NCBI GenBank assembly: GCA_964019695.1
Contig: OZ026517.1
Location: 73,924,665 to 73,988,664 of the forward strand
Length of the DNA stretch: 64,000 nucleotides
Reading direction: 5' to 3'
From: Loripinus fragilis
Lineage: Eukaryota; Mollusca; Bivalvia; Lucinida; Lucinidae
The translations under genes were made by a program, and so were the position numbers. Positions 36,197 through 48,002 of the stretch are shown in pieces (within the stretch, counting starts at the first letter, position 1; every line of letters begins with the position of its first letter). A model generated the notes under the pieces. It was not told where the DNA came from. It did no database searches and saw only the letters and a list, made by a program, of their open reading frames with translations.

Positions 36197-37151
36197 CATT
36201 TATATGTGACAGGGGTCCAATTTTTCAGGTTACAAATTTGAACAGAAATCCCACACAGTTTAGGCCTTCAGAAATCCACTGCCAACCAGATCCGACTGGA
36301 CGAAATTGTAATCTTAGACAGGTGACGACCAAAAATGCGTTGATCGCTTAGAAAAGCAACCTAAGAAAGCGGGTTTTTCATCAGGCCAAGCTTGAAATTT
36401 TAACACTGAAATCTCCATAGGAAAATCAATGTGTTGTTGCATCTTAGTCTGAGCACATTACTGGTCGAGAAATGGTAGGAACAATGTCCTGATAGGTCTA
36501 CCTGATTTGGCAAAAGAAAGAAAGTTATCGAAAATCTTGATAAATTAAAGATTACCAAATATTTAATATTCTCTATTTGTTTTTGTCAAAGGGAGACATT
36601 TTACATTTTTTACACATTTGATAAATTCGAAATTGATTTCTGAGCTTTTTTCAAGTAGTAAAACAGTTTTCTTGCGTATTAATGCAACTCAAGTATGACG
36701 AATTCTGATAAGCCTAATAACCACTGCGCATGCGCAATTGCAAAATTCAGTGAATAAAGCTTTAAACACAAAAAAAGGAATTAACTCATCAAACGAGACA
36801 AAATGGTGGAGCTTCGATGAATTGCTTGGTTGATGTCTTGAAAACATTATTAAGCTTTAGTAAATACTTTTCATCCAATGCTTTCTTACAAAATTTAAAA
36901 TATTGTAGTGTAGCATTTTCTCTATTGTTCAGTATAGCATAAAGTGTTTTGTACATATAAAGTACTGCTGCATAAATTAGAATCGCAAATAAATGACTTT
37001 GGATGTACGTTTTCAATCTACATTGTATTGAGCATTCAATAATCCTGAATCATTTCAGGGCGTATTTTGACAAAGATATTAGCTGGTATTACGGCTAATT
37101 TTTGCTCTAATAATTCTGATGGTAGAATTTGGGCATTTTATTTCACTTATT

Positions 37152-37458
37152 TGACACTTGACAGGGATAATCCCGGGGAAGGCCTCATCCATTTTGTTAG
37201 AAAACTATTATTTCTTCTAAATGGACGTTATTTTTAGCTGGGCCTCATATATAAGCTTTTCAAAGCTCATGTAAATTATGCTCTAATATAGATATTAAGG
37301 ATTCGAGGGCCCATCAAATTTTGCAAAGGGCCCATAGAAATTTCAAAAGGCCCATAAAAATTATGTAATCTGCATGTATTTGAATAGGATATTGGCCATT
37401 GGCCCATTTTAAGGGCCCATCATCAGTTTGGTCCAGGATTATCACTGACTTGAGTGTT
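37152..37458. repeat. Possible small MITE in the 2.5 kb element
   Basis: GACAGGGATAATCCCGGGG faces the reverse complement of GGTCCAGGATTATCACTGAC, a ~20 bp imperfect inverted repeat. The interior repeats GGGCCCAT four times. Ends are not sharply defined. Confidence 0.4.
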
Positions 37459-38904
37459 ACCATTGAAAGAATGTATGTAAACAGCTCAAATTAACTAATT
37501 ACAGAAAATGTATGGTTGACAATAATACGAGTACTACATAGGTAGTTGATATTGTTTAGTCCGTTTACCACTGTAAAAGTTGTTTTTATGAAACTGTCCA
37601 TAATAGCCACATCACGCTGTTTTAGTAGAAAATGACCTTACAAACATAGCAGACAGTGTTTACCAGGATCAAACTGATCGTATTGGATCAGTTGGATATG
37701 TGTCTACGCTGATTGAATCGATACTATCGACTGAATGGCAGTGCTTAAAAATAAAACTGGCATGTACAAAGCAATCACGATTTTAAAATGGGTGATGCTT
37801 TTGACACTTACCTGTAGAAATTTAAGTACAGATATATAGGCCGTCACATGGCTGTTCCACCGTTTGAGTTCCCCCCGCTTTTCAGAAAGCCTAAAAATGT
37901 CGAAATTCCCAAGAGATTAGGGGTAAGGGCTGTGGTCGTAGATTCTTCAAACAATTTTATTCTGACACTGCAGGATATTCTAAATCCGTATTTAAGCTTA
38001 ACGTTCGGAAAAATGCAACTAATAAAATAATATTCCAGATTTTCGCGTTTCTTATTATTGCAGCAGGACTATAGAATCTACACTGTTATGCAAAATACCA
38101 GCCATTCAATTATGTAGATCTAGCTAGCCTGTGTGTCGTTACTACATTACCTGTGTGGTGTAACTTAGCCTGTGTGGCGAAACTTATTTACCTGTGTGGT
38201 TTAACTTCATTGCCTGTGTGGCGTTAATATGGCCTGTGTGGCGTTAACTTGCCTGTGTGGCGTTGATATAGCCTGTGTGGCTTTGATATAGCCTGTGTGG
38301 CGCTAACTTTGCCTGTGTGGCGTCAGTTATATACGTTAGTAAATTACCTACGTGATGAATGGATCTACATAACTTTATGGCATGGTAAATGGTCTGGTGT
38401 GGTGGCCGTTACGTTATATAGTCTGATGCGGACTGGTCTGATGGAGTATCCCTTACGCTATATGGTCTGGTGTGGACTGGTCTGGTGTGGTATCAATAAC
38501 ACTACAAGGTCTGGTGTGGACTGGTCTGGTGGTGCCTGTTACGCATATGGTCTAGTGTGGACTAGTCTAGTACGGTCTGTTATGGTGTATGGTTTGGGAC
38601 AACCCGGTCTGGTGCAAAGTTGCTATGGTTTAGCGCAGTCTGGTCCGAGATGGTGGAGTACTTGATACATGTATGGTAACGGTGGTGGTGTAGATAAACA
38701 ATACAATTGACATTGACTTTATACAAAGTGACACTCAGCGTTTTTTATATATATATATATGATTTTACATAGTGTAAGAATATGTGAAAAATAAATGCAT
38801 ATATATATTTGTATATGGTATATCTGGTTTGTTATAATGGCTTGTAGTCTGGCAGAACACAATAACAAAAGAATCCTGCATCACAATTGAAGGAAATTGT
38901 GACA

Positions 38905-38909
38905 AATAC
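38905..38909. repeat. 5 bp target site duplication, right
   Basis: AATAC, an exact copy of 27,984-27,988. Confidence 0.95.
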
Positions 38910-39535
38910 CTTGGAAGATATAACTTGCTGCAAGGTAGGTTATACGTAGGGCAAGATATCGTATTAGTTTGTGTATGTGTCACGACTTTTGTATTTTAGG
39001 TCAGGGATAAGGGTAGAGTAGCCTACCTTATCATAATCATCTCACCTAACTTATACTCGGATGCACATCCTAAACATACATCCACTCAGATCTCCATGGA
39101 TATTGGCAGATATGAGTAGGAGTAGGGTATAAGTATGGCGGCGTATGTGCCAGCTGGTTATGTACGATATAAAAAGGGTATTGATATAAAGGATAAGAAA
39201 GTGTCGGGCCTGGTAGGACATTGTAGCAGCAGGTTACAGTAGGTGAAGGGCAAAGCAGGGTTTATTTGGAATAGGATATAGTTTAAATAGGAGTAGAAAA
39301 GATGGGCAATGTTGGAAGCGAGATAAGTAGTAGTATGGTAGAGTGGGACAGGGTAGGAAAGGGTGCGAGTTTGGGTAGGCTATGTTAACATATATTATAA
39401 GTAAAGGTATGGTTATCATAGGAGAAAGTTGGGGTAGCTTTTGCCATGTAGCGTGAGTGATGATACATGTAATGATAGGGAAGTTAAGAGACTCTTAAAT
39501 GATAATTCAAATTTAGTGACCATTACAACTTATCA
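38910..39535. repeat. GGGTAG-rich low-complexity flank (right)
   Basis: Continuation of the split target region: AAGGGTAGAGTAG, GGAGTAGGGTATAAGTATGG, GGACAGGGTAGGAAAGGG. Irregular, purine-rich, non-coding; the short ORFs are artefacts. Confidence 0.55.
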
Positions 39536-39539
39536 AGAA

Positions 39540-39668
39540 AGGTGGCAAAGATCAGGAATCGATACAATCAAGTACCACACCTTACCCAGGATACCACATG
39601 GGAAAGTGACAAAAACACAATTAAACATCACAAACGAGAGCCATGAGGTCAGCCCTTTCCCAGCAAAG
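39540..39668 (-). repeat. Family B 3' fragment
   Basis: GGCAAAGATCAGGAATCGAT to AGGTCAGCCCTTTCCCAGCA; only the last ~130 bp of the family B 3' end. Confidence 0.85.
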
Positions 39669-39983
39669 TATGTTGTGAGAAGAATATATTTACATTTACT
39701 TTAAGCAATAGTCATATAATATTGCATGTTATGCACGCTACACATTTCACAATTAGATCAAATCAAAATTATGTAAAATGAATTTCGAATCATGTTTAAA
39801 ATGTGTCTATTGGGACTATTTAACATAGGGTTAAGTAGAAGCAACTACTTTAACTGAATACATCTAGAATGTTTCAACATTTTATATATTACTTTAGATT
39901 TGGTAAGTACAGTTAAACTGTTACATAAGCATACATCCAAAACTTGATAAAGCAACAACTTATGTAGACTTCTGTGAAAAATA

Positions 39984-40890
39984 GTAAGTGAGTATGATCA
40001 GGAAATACCACAATCACAAACTGCAGACAACCCCGTGGCACCGCGAGGAAGAGCCACTCAACCATCACGAGACACCAGGAAGACAAATTAAGCAAAGCAA
40101 TCAGCTCTCTTTTCCCCATCAAGATGATTGCAATACTAGAATGGACATAAAGTAACGTACAACAAAACATAGAACAATTACAGACTCCCACAATGGGAGT
40201 AACAATAAACAAAAAGTCAACAACAACAGAACCACCGCCTTAGAACGGACAGCAGCCTAGGCCACCGGGGGTTTAAATGCATTTTACTGGTACAAAATCT
40301 TCGCCCTAGATTCTGCTGTTGTTTAAGTACAAGAAATGTTCAGCTCGCATGGAGGCCATCTAACTAATGCAATGTTTCATCATGGAAAACACTCTTATCA
40401 AATTAACACTCCATGATGAAACAAAGAAAAGGGCTCATGGCTCACAGATAGTCAGAGCTAAAGAAAACCTCAAGTTGAGCCACAGTGGGTCCAGCTACAG
40501 ATAAGCATCAGGCACCAACCCACCGATTAAAGCTTTACGTCAGAGCCGTCATAGAGTCTGAGGCCTGACCCACCGTCATGCAATTAAAGAGGAAACCATA
40601 GCTATAAACCGTGATTGGGTTTAAAACTAGGCATGCAGACGGTCACATGATATCCAAATTATATCCAACTCTTATATAACGTTTTACTATCTTTTTGAAT
40701 TGATCACTAAAATTAGGTTTTCCAACAATTCGTTTGAATTTATAGACTAAATCACCATAATATATAGGTTCTGATATGCCTTGTTGCAGAAGAGTTTTTA
40801 ACCCAATATTGTATTGTGAAGTTTGGGCTTAACTCTTTCAATTGTTTTAACCAGAGTATAATAGAAAGTTAAAGATTTTAGAAACTCTTG
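39984..40890 (-). mobile_element. Family A Penelope-like retroelement, 5'-truncated copy
   Basis: On the minus strand it contains a decayed RT C-terminus (reverse complement of TGCCTTGTTGCAGAAGAG near 40,780, corresponding to the LLQQGISEP block of the long copy), then the full 3' tail, ending TCCTGATCATACTCACTTAC at 39,984. Tail landmarks include CTTGAGGTTTTCTTTAGCTC and the ATCATGGAGTG-type hairpin sequence. Coding frames are broken. Confidence 0.88.
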
Positions 40891-41329
40891 AGATGGATAA
40901 AGAGTCCCATACTGACAACGAAAGCTGCTGATTTAAAGTTTTGTTGATACTATCTAAGTCACTAATGATGTTTGCAAACGCTTATGTTGAGGCATGTCTC
41001 AGCTGATTGTGCTTATATTATTTGTGAAATTATCAAGCCTGAAGAAGTTGCAAACAGTTGTCTTTTAAGTTACATTTTACAGCAGAATATCATGTTTTAC
41101 TATATTAAAGTGGCCTTTCTGATATGCTTTTTACAGTGTGTAACCGAGTTTAAAGTTCAATAACTGGCACATTGTATAAAATTGAAAAAATAATCCTAGC
41201 AGTTTGTGGAAAACAAATCAATTTTCTATTAGGTAAATACAAAGTATGAGCTCATTTGGAAATAATACATCGTAAAAATTATGAAGAGACAATTTTGGAC
41301 CCAGATTGTCTGCTTTGCTTTCAATATCA

Positions 41330-41525
41330 GCGATGAAGTTGAGGGTCTTAAATATAGATGTTCTGCTCATAAAAAGCATAACAGATTGTAGGTGGCTTAT
41401 ATAACACTACATGGGCAGTTTGTTTGTCTTTTTCAAGGTGGCCATCTTAAAAAAGAATCCAAAATAGCGGGTAAGACCCAATATATTGAGTCTAAACATC
41501 TTTATTAGGGGGTCCAATGAACAAC
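41330..41525 (-). repeat. Dispersed repeat D1, minus-strand copy
   Basis: Reverse complement of 25,275-25,500: TAGATGTTCTGCTCATAAAA, AAGGTGGCCATCTTAAAAAA and ATTAGGGGGTCCAATGAAC. Confidence 0.7.
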
Positions 41526-41849
41526 TTTGTGCCCATTCCAGAGGCTTCTTCTCAGGGGGTGCCACTCCTATACCACGGTGTAAAAATCGACGTTCGATCC
41601 TTAATCTGATCCTGTCAATCATTTTCAACCAATTATTCATGAACTTAGTATAGAGTTACAACCATAATTTGCCTACTCACGGAAAATCCGTTCACTCCTT
41701 TATGAGAAATGTGCAACCTATCTGCATAAAACCACAATGTCCACGCCTTTTCTGCTGTCCGCATATGTTTAAAACATTGACTTGTGTAAAACATTTACTT
41801 AATAAAGGATGAGGTGTAACTATTTTTCAGGATGCAATTAAACAAGCAA

Positions 41850-41932
41850 GAGAGTATAATCAGGAAATACCACAATCACACACCGCAGACTTACCCACGT
41901 CACAACGAGGAAGAGCCACAGAACACTGACTG
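41850..41932 (-). repeat. Family A 3' terminal fragment
   Basis: AGTATAATCAGGAAATACCA to GAGGAAGAGCCACAGAACAC; the last ~80 bp of family A in reverse. Confidence 0.75.
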
Positions 41933-42704
41933 TCTGTCAGGATAATATGCGCTGAGAATATGCAGTTCTGCGGTTTTGCGGTATTTTTATGGAAGTTATA
42001 TACATGTTTCTATAAAAAGTACTCAAACAAAACAAAGGCGTATATTTCCCCTAGTTGACATGATTACAAACACCAAATTTTCAAATTGCCCTAATGTTTT
42101 AAAATTCGTGTACACTACCGCCCGCATATTTGTCCTGCAAATTCGCGTTTCATGTGCGTTTCCAACGCGTTGTACGTGCATTTCTGATGACTTGTCTTGG
42201 AAATTTCAATTCCCGTTTCCTTTGACCTTTTTAAAGCCCAGTTTGAATTATATATCTCACTCCATTCATTGACTAATATTTTGAGCCGACGATTACGATT
42301 TTTCACCGGAATAATGAATGCCCTGTTGGAGTTACCGAAAAATTAATGAACCACAGTAAAATCACATCTATAATCATCAGGTATAGATCTATAATTAGTT
42401 TCCTTTAGTGCCCAGTGTAAAATGTTTTTGTTAAAACAACGACATGAAGCAAATGAATGGAACACATGTCGCACTGCATTCAATTTTCTTCGTGGGGATT
42501 CGCATCAAACAATTTCGAACTTTAAGATTGGGTCACCTGAGATTAGGTACAAAATTTCCTGTTAAGTAAAATCATCGAGCCAAACTCACTTGTTGACTTT
42601 CTAACTAAATAGATCTCTCCCAATAGAAAAAAGAAGGCACTAAACAAAAGCAATTGCACGTGCCCAGGCTTCATCTGATCAGTCCTCAAATAAAGTAGAA
42701 CAGT
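41933..42704. other. No gene seen
   Basis: Unassigned DNA before the minisatellite; the ORFs at 41,976-42,272 and 42,543-42,779 are unsupported. Confidence 0.4.
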
Positions 42705-45404
42705 ATCCAGTTCCGCCCCTCTAACCTGCTCAAGAGGTAGGAATCGACATCGCTTAAACAGCCTGTACCCCTGCCCCACAGTGCCCAGAATGTCGGTTCC
42801 AAAACCGCTGAAACAGCCTGCACCCCTGCATCACAGTGCCTGGGAGGTACATGTAGTTTCTGACACAGCTTAATCAGCCTGCACCCCTGCCCCACAGTGT
42901 CAGGGAGGTAGATTCTGACACTGCTTAAACAGCCTGCATCCCTGTCCAGCAGTGTCCAGGAGGTAGGTTCCAACATCGCTTAAACAGCTTGCACCCCTGC
43001 CCGACAGTGCCCAAGAGGAAGGTTCCTGCACTCCCTGCCCCACAGTACCTGGGAGGTTTATTCCGACACCCCTTTAACAGCCTGCTCCTGCCCCACAGAG
43101 CACAGGAGGTAGGTTTCGACACCATTTAAAAAGCCTGCACGCCTGCCCAACAGTCTCTTGGAGGTAGGTTCCGACACCCCATAAACAGCTTGCACAGTGC
43201 CCAGGAGGTAGATTCCATCATTGGTTAAACAGCCTGTACACCTGCCCCACAGTGCCTTTGATGTTGGTTCTGACACTGCTGAAACTGCCTACACCCCTGC
43301 CCCACAGTGCACCAGAGGTAGGTTTCAACACTGCTTAAACAGCCTGCACCCCTGCCCCACAGTGCCCAGGAGGTAAGTTCCAACATTGCTGAAACAGTCT
43401 GCACTCCCGCCTTACACGCCTGATTGGTGGGTTCCGACACCACTGATACAGCCTGCACCTCTGCACCAAAGTGCCCGACAGGTAGGTTCTGACAACTCTT
43501 AAACAGTCTGCACCCCTACCCCACAGTGCTTGGAGGGTAGGTTTTGACACAGCTAAAACTGTCAGCCCCCCCCCCCCCCCCTGCCCCACAGTTCGTGGGA
43601 GGTAGGTCCTGACACGGCTTTAACAGCCTGCAGCCATGCCCTTCAGTGTCTGGGAGGTAGCTTCTGACAACGCTTATACAGCTTGCACCCCTGCCCAACA
43701 GTGCCCCGGGGGTAGGTTCCAACAACGCATAAACAGCCTGCACCCCTGATCCATAGTGCCTGTGAGGTAGGCTCAAACACTGCTTAAACAGGCCTCACCC
43801 CTTCCAACAGTTCCCTGGAGGTAGGTTCTATACCGCTTAAACAGCCTGCACCACAGTGCAGGGTCGTAGGTTCTGTTATCACTTAAACAGCCTGTACCCC
43901 TGCCCACAGTGCCCAGGAGGTATGTTACAACATCGCTGAAGCAGCCTGCAACCCTGCCCCACAGTGCCCTGGAGGTAGGTTCGGACATCGCTTAAACAGT
44001 CTGTGCCTCTGCCCAAAAGTGCTCTGGATGTAGGTTCTAACATCACTTAAACAGTCTGCAACCCTGCCCCATAGTGCCAAGAAGGTTGGTTCTGACACCG
44101 CTTAAACAGACCCCAGCACCACATTGCAAGGAGGTAGGTTCTGACAACGCTTAAAAAGCCTGCAACCCTGCCCCACAGTGCCCTGGAGGTCAGTTTCAAC
44201 ATTATTAAACAGCCTGCACCCCTGCCCCAAAGTGCCTGGGAGGTATGCTCTGACACCGCTTAAACAGCCTGCACCCTTGCCCAACAGTGCCTGGGTGGTA
44301 AGTTCTGAGAACGCTTAAACAGCCTGACCCCTGCCCCTAAGTCACCAGGAGATTGATTCTGACACCGTTTAAACAGCCTGCACCCCTGATTCACTGTGCC
44401 TGGAAGGTAGGTGCCTACATCGCTTAAATAGTGTTCACCCCTACCCCACAGTGCTTGGGAGGTAGTTTCCAACATTGCTTAAACAGCCTGCACCCCTGGC
44501 CCACAGTGCCCCGGTGGTAGGTTCTGGCACAACATAAACAGCCCACATCCCTTGCACCATAGTGCCCAGCAGGTAGGTTCTGACACCGCTTAAAAAGCCT
44601 GCACCCCTGCCCCACAGTGCCTCGGAGGTAGGTTTCAACACCACTTAAACAGCCTGCATCCCTGCCCCACAGTGCCTGGGAGGTAGGTTCCAACACCCCT
44701 TAAACAGCCTGCATCCCTGCCCTTCAGTGCCCGGGAGGTAGGTTGCAACAATGCCTTAACTGCCTGTATCCCTGCCCCACAATGCCTGGGAGGTTGGTTC
44801 CAACACCAATTAAACAGTCTGCACCATTGCCCAGTAGTGACCGGGAGGTAGGTTCCGACATGGCTTAAACAGCCTGCACCACTGCCCCACAGTGCCATCT
44901 GAGGAAGGTTCTGACACCGCTTAAACAGCCTGCTCTCCTGCCCCACAGTGCACGGGAAGTGAATTCCGTCACAGCTTACACAGCCTGCACCTCTGCACCA
45001 CAGTGCCTGGGAGGTCTGTTTCACACCGCTTAACAGCCTGCACCCCTGCCCCACAGTGTCCCAGAGGTAGGTTCCAATACCCCTTAAACAGCATGCACCC
45101 TTGCCCAACAGTGCCCGGTAGGTAGGGGTCGACACCACTAAAACAGCCTGCACCCCTGCCCCACAGTGCCCCGAACGTAGGTTCCATTACCAATTAAGCT
45201 GCCTGCACCCCTGTCCGACAGTGCCGGGGATGTAGGTTCAAACACCAAAAAAGGTAGGTTCCAACACTGCTTAAACAGCCTGCACCCCTGTCTGACAGTT
45301 CCCTGGAGGTAGGTTCCGACACCGCTTAAACAGCCTGCACCACAGTGCCTTGCAGGTAGATTCTGACACTGCTTAAACAGCCTGCACCCCTGCCCTACAG
45401 TGCA
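42705..45404. repeat. Minisatellite of ~49 units of 55 bp
   Basis: The consensus unit joins CCTGCACCCCTGCCCCACAG, TGCCTGGGAGGTAGGTTC and CGACACCGCTTAAACAG. Units are imperfect, with occasional truncation (for example at 45,240-45,255). As 55 is not a multiple of three, a reading frame moves to the next phase at each unit, and minus-strand ORFs (the longest, 172 residues, at 44,635-45,153) simply read the same DNA in all three phases. No start, splice or flanking gene supports translation. Confidence 0.93.
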
Positions 45405-45844
45405 TCATTCTGCAGGAAATTACCACTTTCCTAGAGACACATTCCTTCTGACGCCGGATGCTGATTGATCTACATTCACCATGTGTCGTGCACATTACGG
45501 TCAGTTGATTTTGAGCTATTTTCGCTCAGAGAAGACTAATGTTGATAGGATGTTAAAATCAAATCAAACAAAACCTTCCAGGCCTATTTCTCTTAGCAAG
45601 GACGAGCCAGGACAGTCACTCAATTTGTTTTCTCATATTGTTTTAACCAGCGGTTGGACAGAAGAGCGTTTGGTAGGCGTGTCAAGTCTTATTCAAAGAG
45701 CCCCATTTCATATTTTGTTTAATCAAAACATCCAAAAGATAACAATGCTGTAAATTCAGAAATTTTCGCGAGAACCTTATTTTCGTTTAATACATATTTG
45801 CGACGTTAAAATTCGTGATGATGGCATGATTTAAACACGTCAGT

Positions 45845-46080
45845 AAATGATGGAGTGATTTCTGGGGCCCCCATGGGTTTTGGGAATCTGGGGAGAATGG
45901 CTATTTATTTTCAGGGAGCTGGGGAGCACTGGTAATTATTTAAGCGGAGCTAGGGAGCAAGCTCATAATTTTGGGGATATAGGGAACCTTGCCAAAAAGC
46001 AAATAAATAAGAAAAAGCCTCCATTTTGTTTGATTTTTTTTAAATTTCTTCTGCTTCTGGGGGGCTAGCCCCCCAGACCC
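45845..46080 (+). repeat. G-rich short tandem repeat with GC palindrome end, copy 1
   Basis: Units built on GGGAGCTGGGGAGCA and TTATTTTCAGGGA, about 30 bp each, end in the palindrome GGGGGGCTAGCCCCCC. A related block is at 48,003-48,185. Confidence 0.65.
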
Positions 46081-46621
46081 CCCTTGTAAATCCTAAATGT
46101 ATTTCTAATTGTACTAACATCCTCATCTACGTGGATCTGAGGAAGAAATATGACAATTCAGTTTTCTTATTGATTTTTCCCCCTAGATTGTTAATTTTTA
46201 GGTTGGTAATACATACTTTGGAGAGCCCCAGATTACACCATTTTTGTCAAAATTTTTCCGGAGGAGCATGTCCCCGGACACCCCTAGCAACAGTGTGACT
46301 ACACAATGTTACAGGGCCACTTACACACCTGCTATGTTATTATCGACACTTAACAACACTTATAAGTGTGCACATATAAATGGGCTGATATCTCCGTTAA
46401 TTCTGGTCAGATCATTTTCAAATTTTCCACAAATATAAACGATATGTGTGTTATAAAATTGCATCTATTTTACTTTAATTAAAATAAAACTATGAAGAAT
46501 GCGACCACAAAATTCATATTTATGGTAAAATCAAAGTTCATATTTTACCAAATACTTTAGAAGAGACCAAACTTGATCGAATATATCACAAAACAAAGCG
46601 GTAAATATCACAATATTCTTG

Positions 46622-46955
46622 AAGTAAGTAAGGGTGCAAAGATCAGGAATCGATACAATCAAGTACCACACCTGACCAAGGATACCAATGGGAAAGTGAC
46701 AAACTCACAGTTAGACACCACAAACGAGGACCAAGAGGTCAGCCCTTTCCCAGCAGGTGACCACAAAGCACATATATACAGACGCGTACAAAGACATAGC
46801 AAACACAAGACAGAACAAAAACACGAAAGATCCACAAAAGAGGTACCGCATTGGGGCGGTCAGTAAAATATTTTACTGGAGGGCTTAAACCGGTTTAACG
46901 GCGCCAACCTCACCCTTAATTCAGATGTGGATCTAGAAACATAAATATTTGGTTG
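46622..46955 (-). repeat. Family B 3' fragment
   Basis: AAGTAAGGGTGCAAAGATCA to AATTCAGATGTGGATCTAG, including the GGGCGGTCAGTAAAATATTT block. It abuts the protein-like fragment on its right. Confidence 0.85.
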
Positions 46956-46964
46956 GTCGAATCC

Positions 46965-47140
46965 TGCAGAGGCGTCCATGTCCATGTAAACTTTGTAGCG
47001 GGTATGTAGTCGACGACATTAACTTTGCTTCCATTTAGATATGCAGTGGTGGCCCATTCTTCATGGGCTATAGCACAATCGAGCAGCAACTGCATTCCTC
47101 TGTGGTTTCTGAACAATGGAATGACCTCCGTATCCAGCAT
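46965..47140 (-). pseudogene. Unrecognised protein fragment truncated by a family B insertion
   Basis: The minus-strand frame has protein-like composition, for example RNHRGMQLLLDCAIAHEEWA and KVNVVDYIPATKFTWTWTPL, distinct from the surrounding AT-rich repeats. I do not recognise the family. Translation stays open into the family B sequence, whose residues (from about 46,960 downward) are junk, so the original reading frame appears cut by that insertion. Upstream on the minus strand a TAA lies 9 bp before the ATG at 47,140, so no longer exon is visible. Could be a captured gene fragment inside the inverted-arm element, or chance. Confidence 0.3.
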
Positions 47141-47514
47141 TTCGTGTTGTTAGCGAGCTGCAGTTGAGTTCCAATTTATATATAGTTTTATGATGTAAGG
47201 ACACACCTGTACACACCATAACAGAACCACCACCATTTTATTCAAAAAAATGCTTAACTATAAAATGATATGCATAAATTTATTTTCATAGAAAGATAAA
47301 TTCTAAAACAAAGAAAACTGTGAACTTTGATTTTATGATATATTTGAATTTTGATTTCGCATTTTAAAAGTTAAAGTTTTATGAAAATTAAAATTCATGT
47401 AATATCATGTCATGAATGTCATCTATAACTGTTGAAAGTTTCTAAATGATCTGACTTTTATATATGAAGATACGGGTCCATTTGTATGTGCACACTTATA
47501 AGTGTTGTTAGGTG

Positions 47515-48002
47515 TATTTAGGTAATTATCCATTTTTAAGGGAATTTTTGAAGAATGCATATCAGATGTATACTTACTTGATTTAACTGAAGTTAAACAA
47601 GTTTATAGGCACTGATAAGCAATTGTAGAAAAGACTTTTTATAGTTAAATGCTTTCACTAAAGTGTCTATTAAATCTAGTTTAAGCTGTTGGTAAAAATC
47701 AGCCCCTGTTCCCAAAAAGAAAACCGAATGGTATGTCTCTAAACCTCCAAGCCTACTCTACCAGGTACAGCAACAACATTTTAAGGATGGCCTCATACTT
47801 TGAGCCATATATAATGCATTTCATTGAAATTAATTATATGCCATGCATTCCATGACTTTTATATGTCATATATTTCATGGCAAAGACCTGTCTTTACATG
47901 TATAAGACAAAATATTAAGTGATCATTAAGTCATGTGCTCTTATATAGCTTCATGGTTTTTAAGTATGTGATTTTAATTCTACGGAAAGATACATACATT
48001 TT
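47515..48002. other. No gene seen
   Basis: AT-rich, without recognisable features. Confidence 0.4.

Larger units (their letters stand above)
35531..38071. mobile_element. 2.5 kb TA-flanked DNA element inside the 3' LTR
   Basis: TA at 35,529-35,530 and 38,072-38,073 flanks the insertion, and the uninterrupted 5' LTR has a single TA at that point. Ends are imperfect inverted repeats of about 32 bp: left AAGTACTGCCGCATTAATAA then GAAACGCGAAAA; right, as reverse complement, TAGTCCTGCTGCAATAATAA then GAAACGCGAAAA. TA duplication suits Tc1/mariner/pogo-type transposons. No transposase ORF. A second copy of the left end occurs internally at 36,959 with its downstream sequence (TGACAAAGATATTAGCTGG against TGACAAAATTTTCATTTTGG), so the insertion is composite. 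Confidence 0.88.
27989..38904 (+). mobile_element. Ty3/gypsy LTR retrotransposon with integrase before RT (Gmr1-like order)
   Basis: Complete insertion bounded by LTRs and a 5 bp duplication. Internal order is gag (zinc knuckle), protease, integrase, reverse transcriptase, RNase H. The domains are Ty3/gypsy in sequence, but integrase lies upstream of RT, an order otherwise typical of Ty1/copia and known from the Gmr1-like group. No envelope ORF follows RNase H. About 3.15 kb of its 10.9 kb is later insertions (609 bp MITE in the 5' LTR, 2,541 bp element in the 3' LTR), leaving about 7.8 kb. Frameshifts and two stops make this copy non-coding-competent. Confidence 0.93.
34840..38904 (+). repeat. 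3' LTR, split by an insertion
   Basis: Starts TGTCACA at 34,840 and ends TGTGACA at 38,904. LTR sequence is continuous with the 5' LTR for 34,840-35,530 and 38,074-38,904; the middle 2,541 bp is foreign. Polyadenylation signal AATAAA at 38,790-38,795. The downstream part contains both LTR minisatellites and a TATATATATATAT expansion at 38,746-38,760 where the 5' LTR has its MITE. Confidence 0.92.
46347..47514. mobile_element. Inverted-arm element of ~1.2 kb enclosing a coding-like fragment
   Basis: The left arm (46,347-46,555) begins CACTTAACAACACTTATAAG; the right arm (47,310-47,514) is its diverged reverse complement, ending CTTATAAGTGTTGTTAGGTG. Inner matching parts include AAATCAAAGTTCA in both arms. 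Between the arms are a family B fragment (46,622-46,955) and a protein-like fragment (46,965-47,140). Target duplication not identified. Confidence 0.6.

Noticed and set aside
38297..38665. 122-residue ORF in the 3' LTR
   Set aside because: Translation of the two LTR minisatellites; the 5' LTR equivalent is broken and shorter.
27989..38904. Ty1/copia assignment because integrase precedes RT
   Set aside because: Integrase has the gypsy-type HHCC finger, D-x35-E and GPY/F module, and the RT/RNase H motifs are gypsy-like; only the order is copia-like.
42705..45404. A family of cysteine/glycine-rich repeat proteins on the minus strand
   Set aside because: Frames shift every 55 bp unit and overlap each other; they follow from the minisatellite period and the low frequency of stops in its unit.
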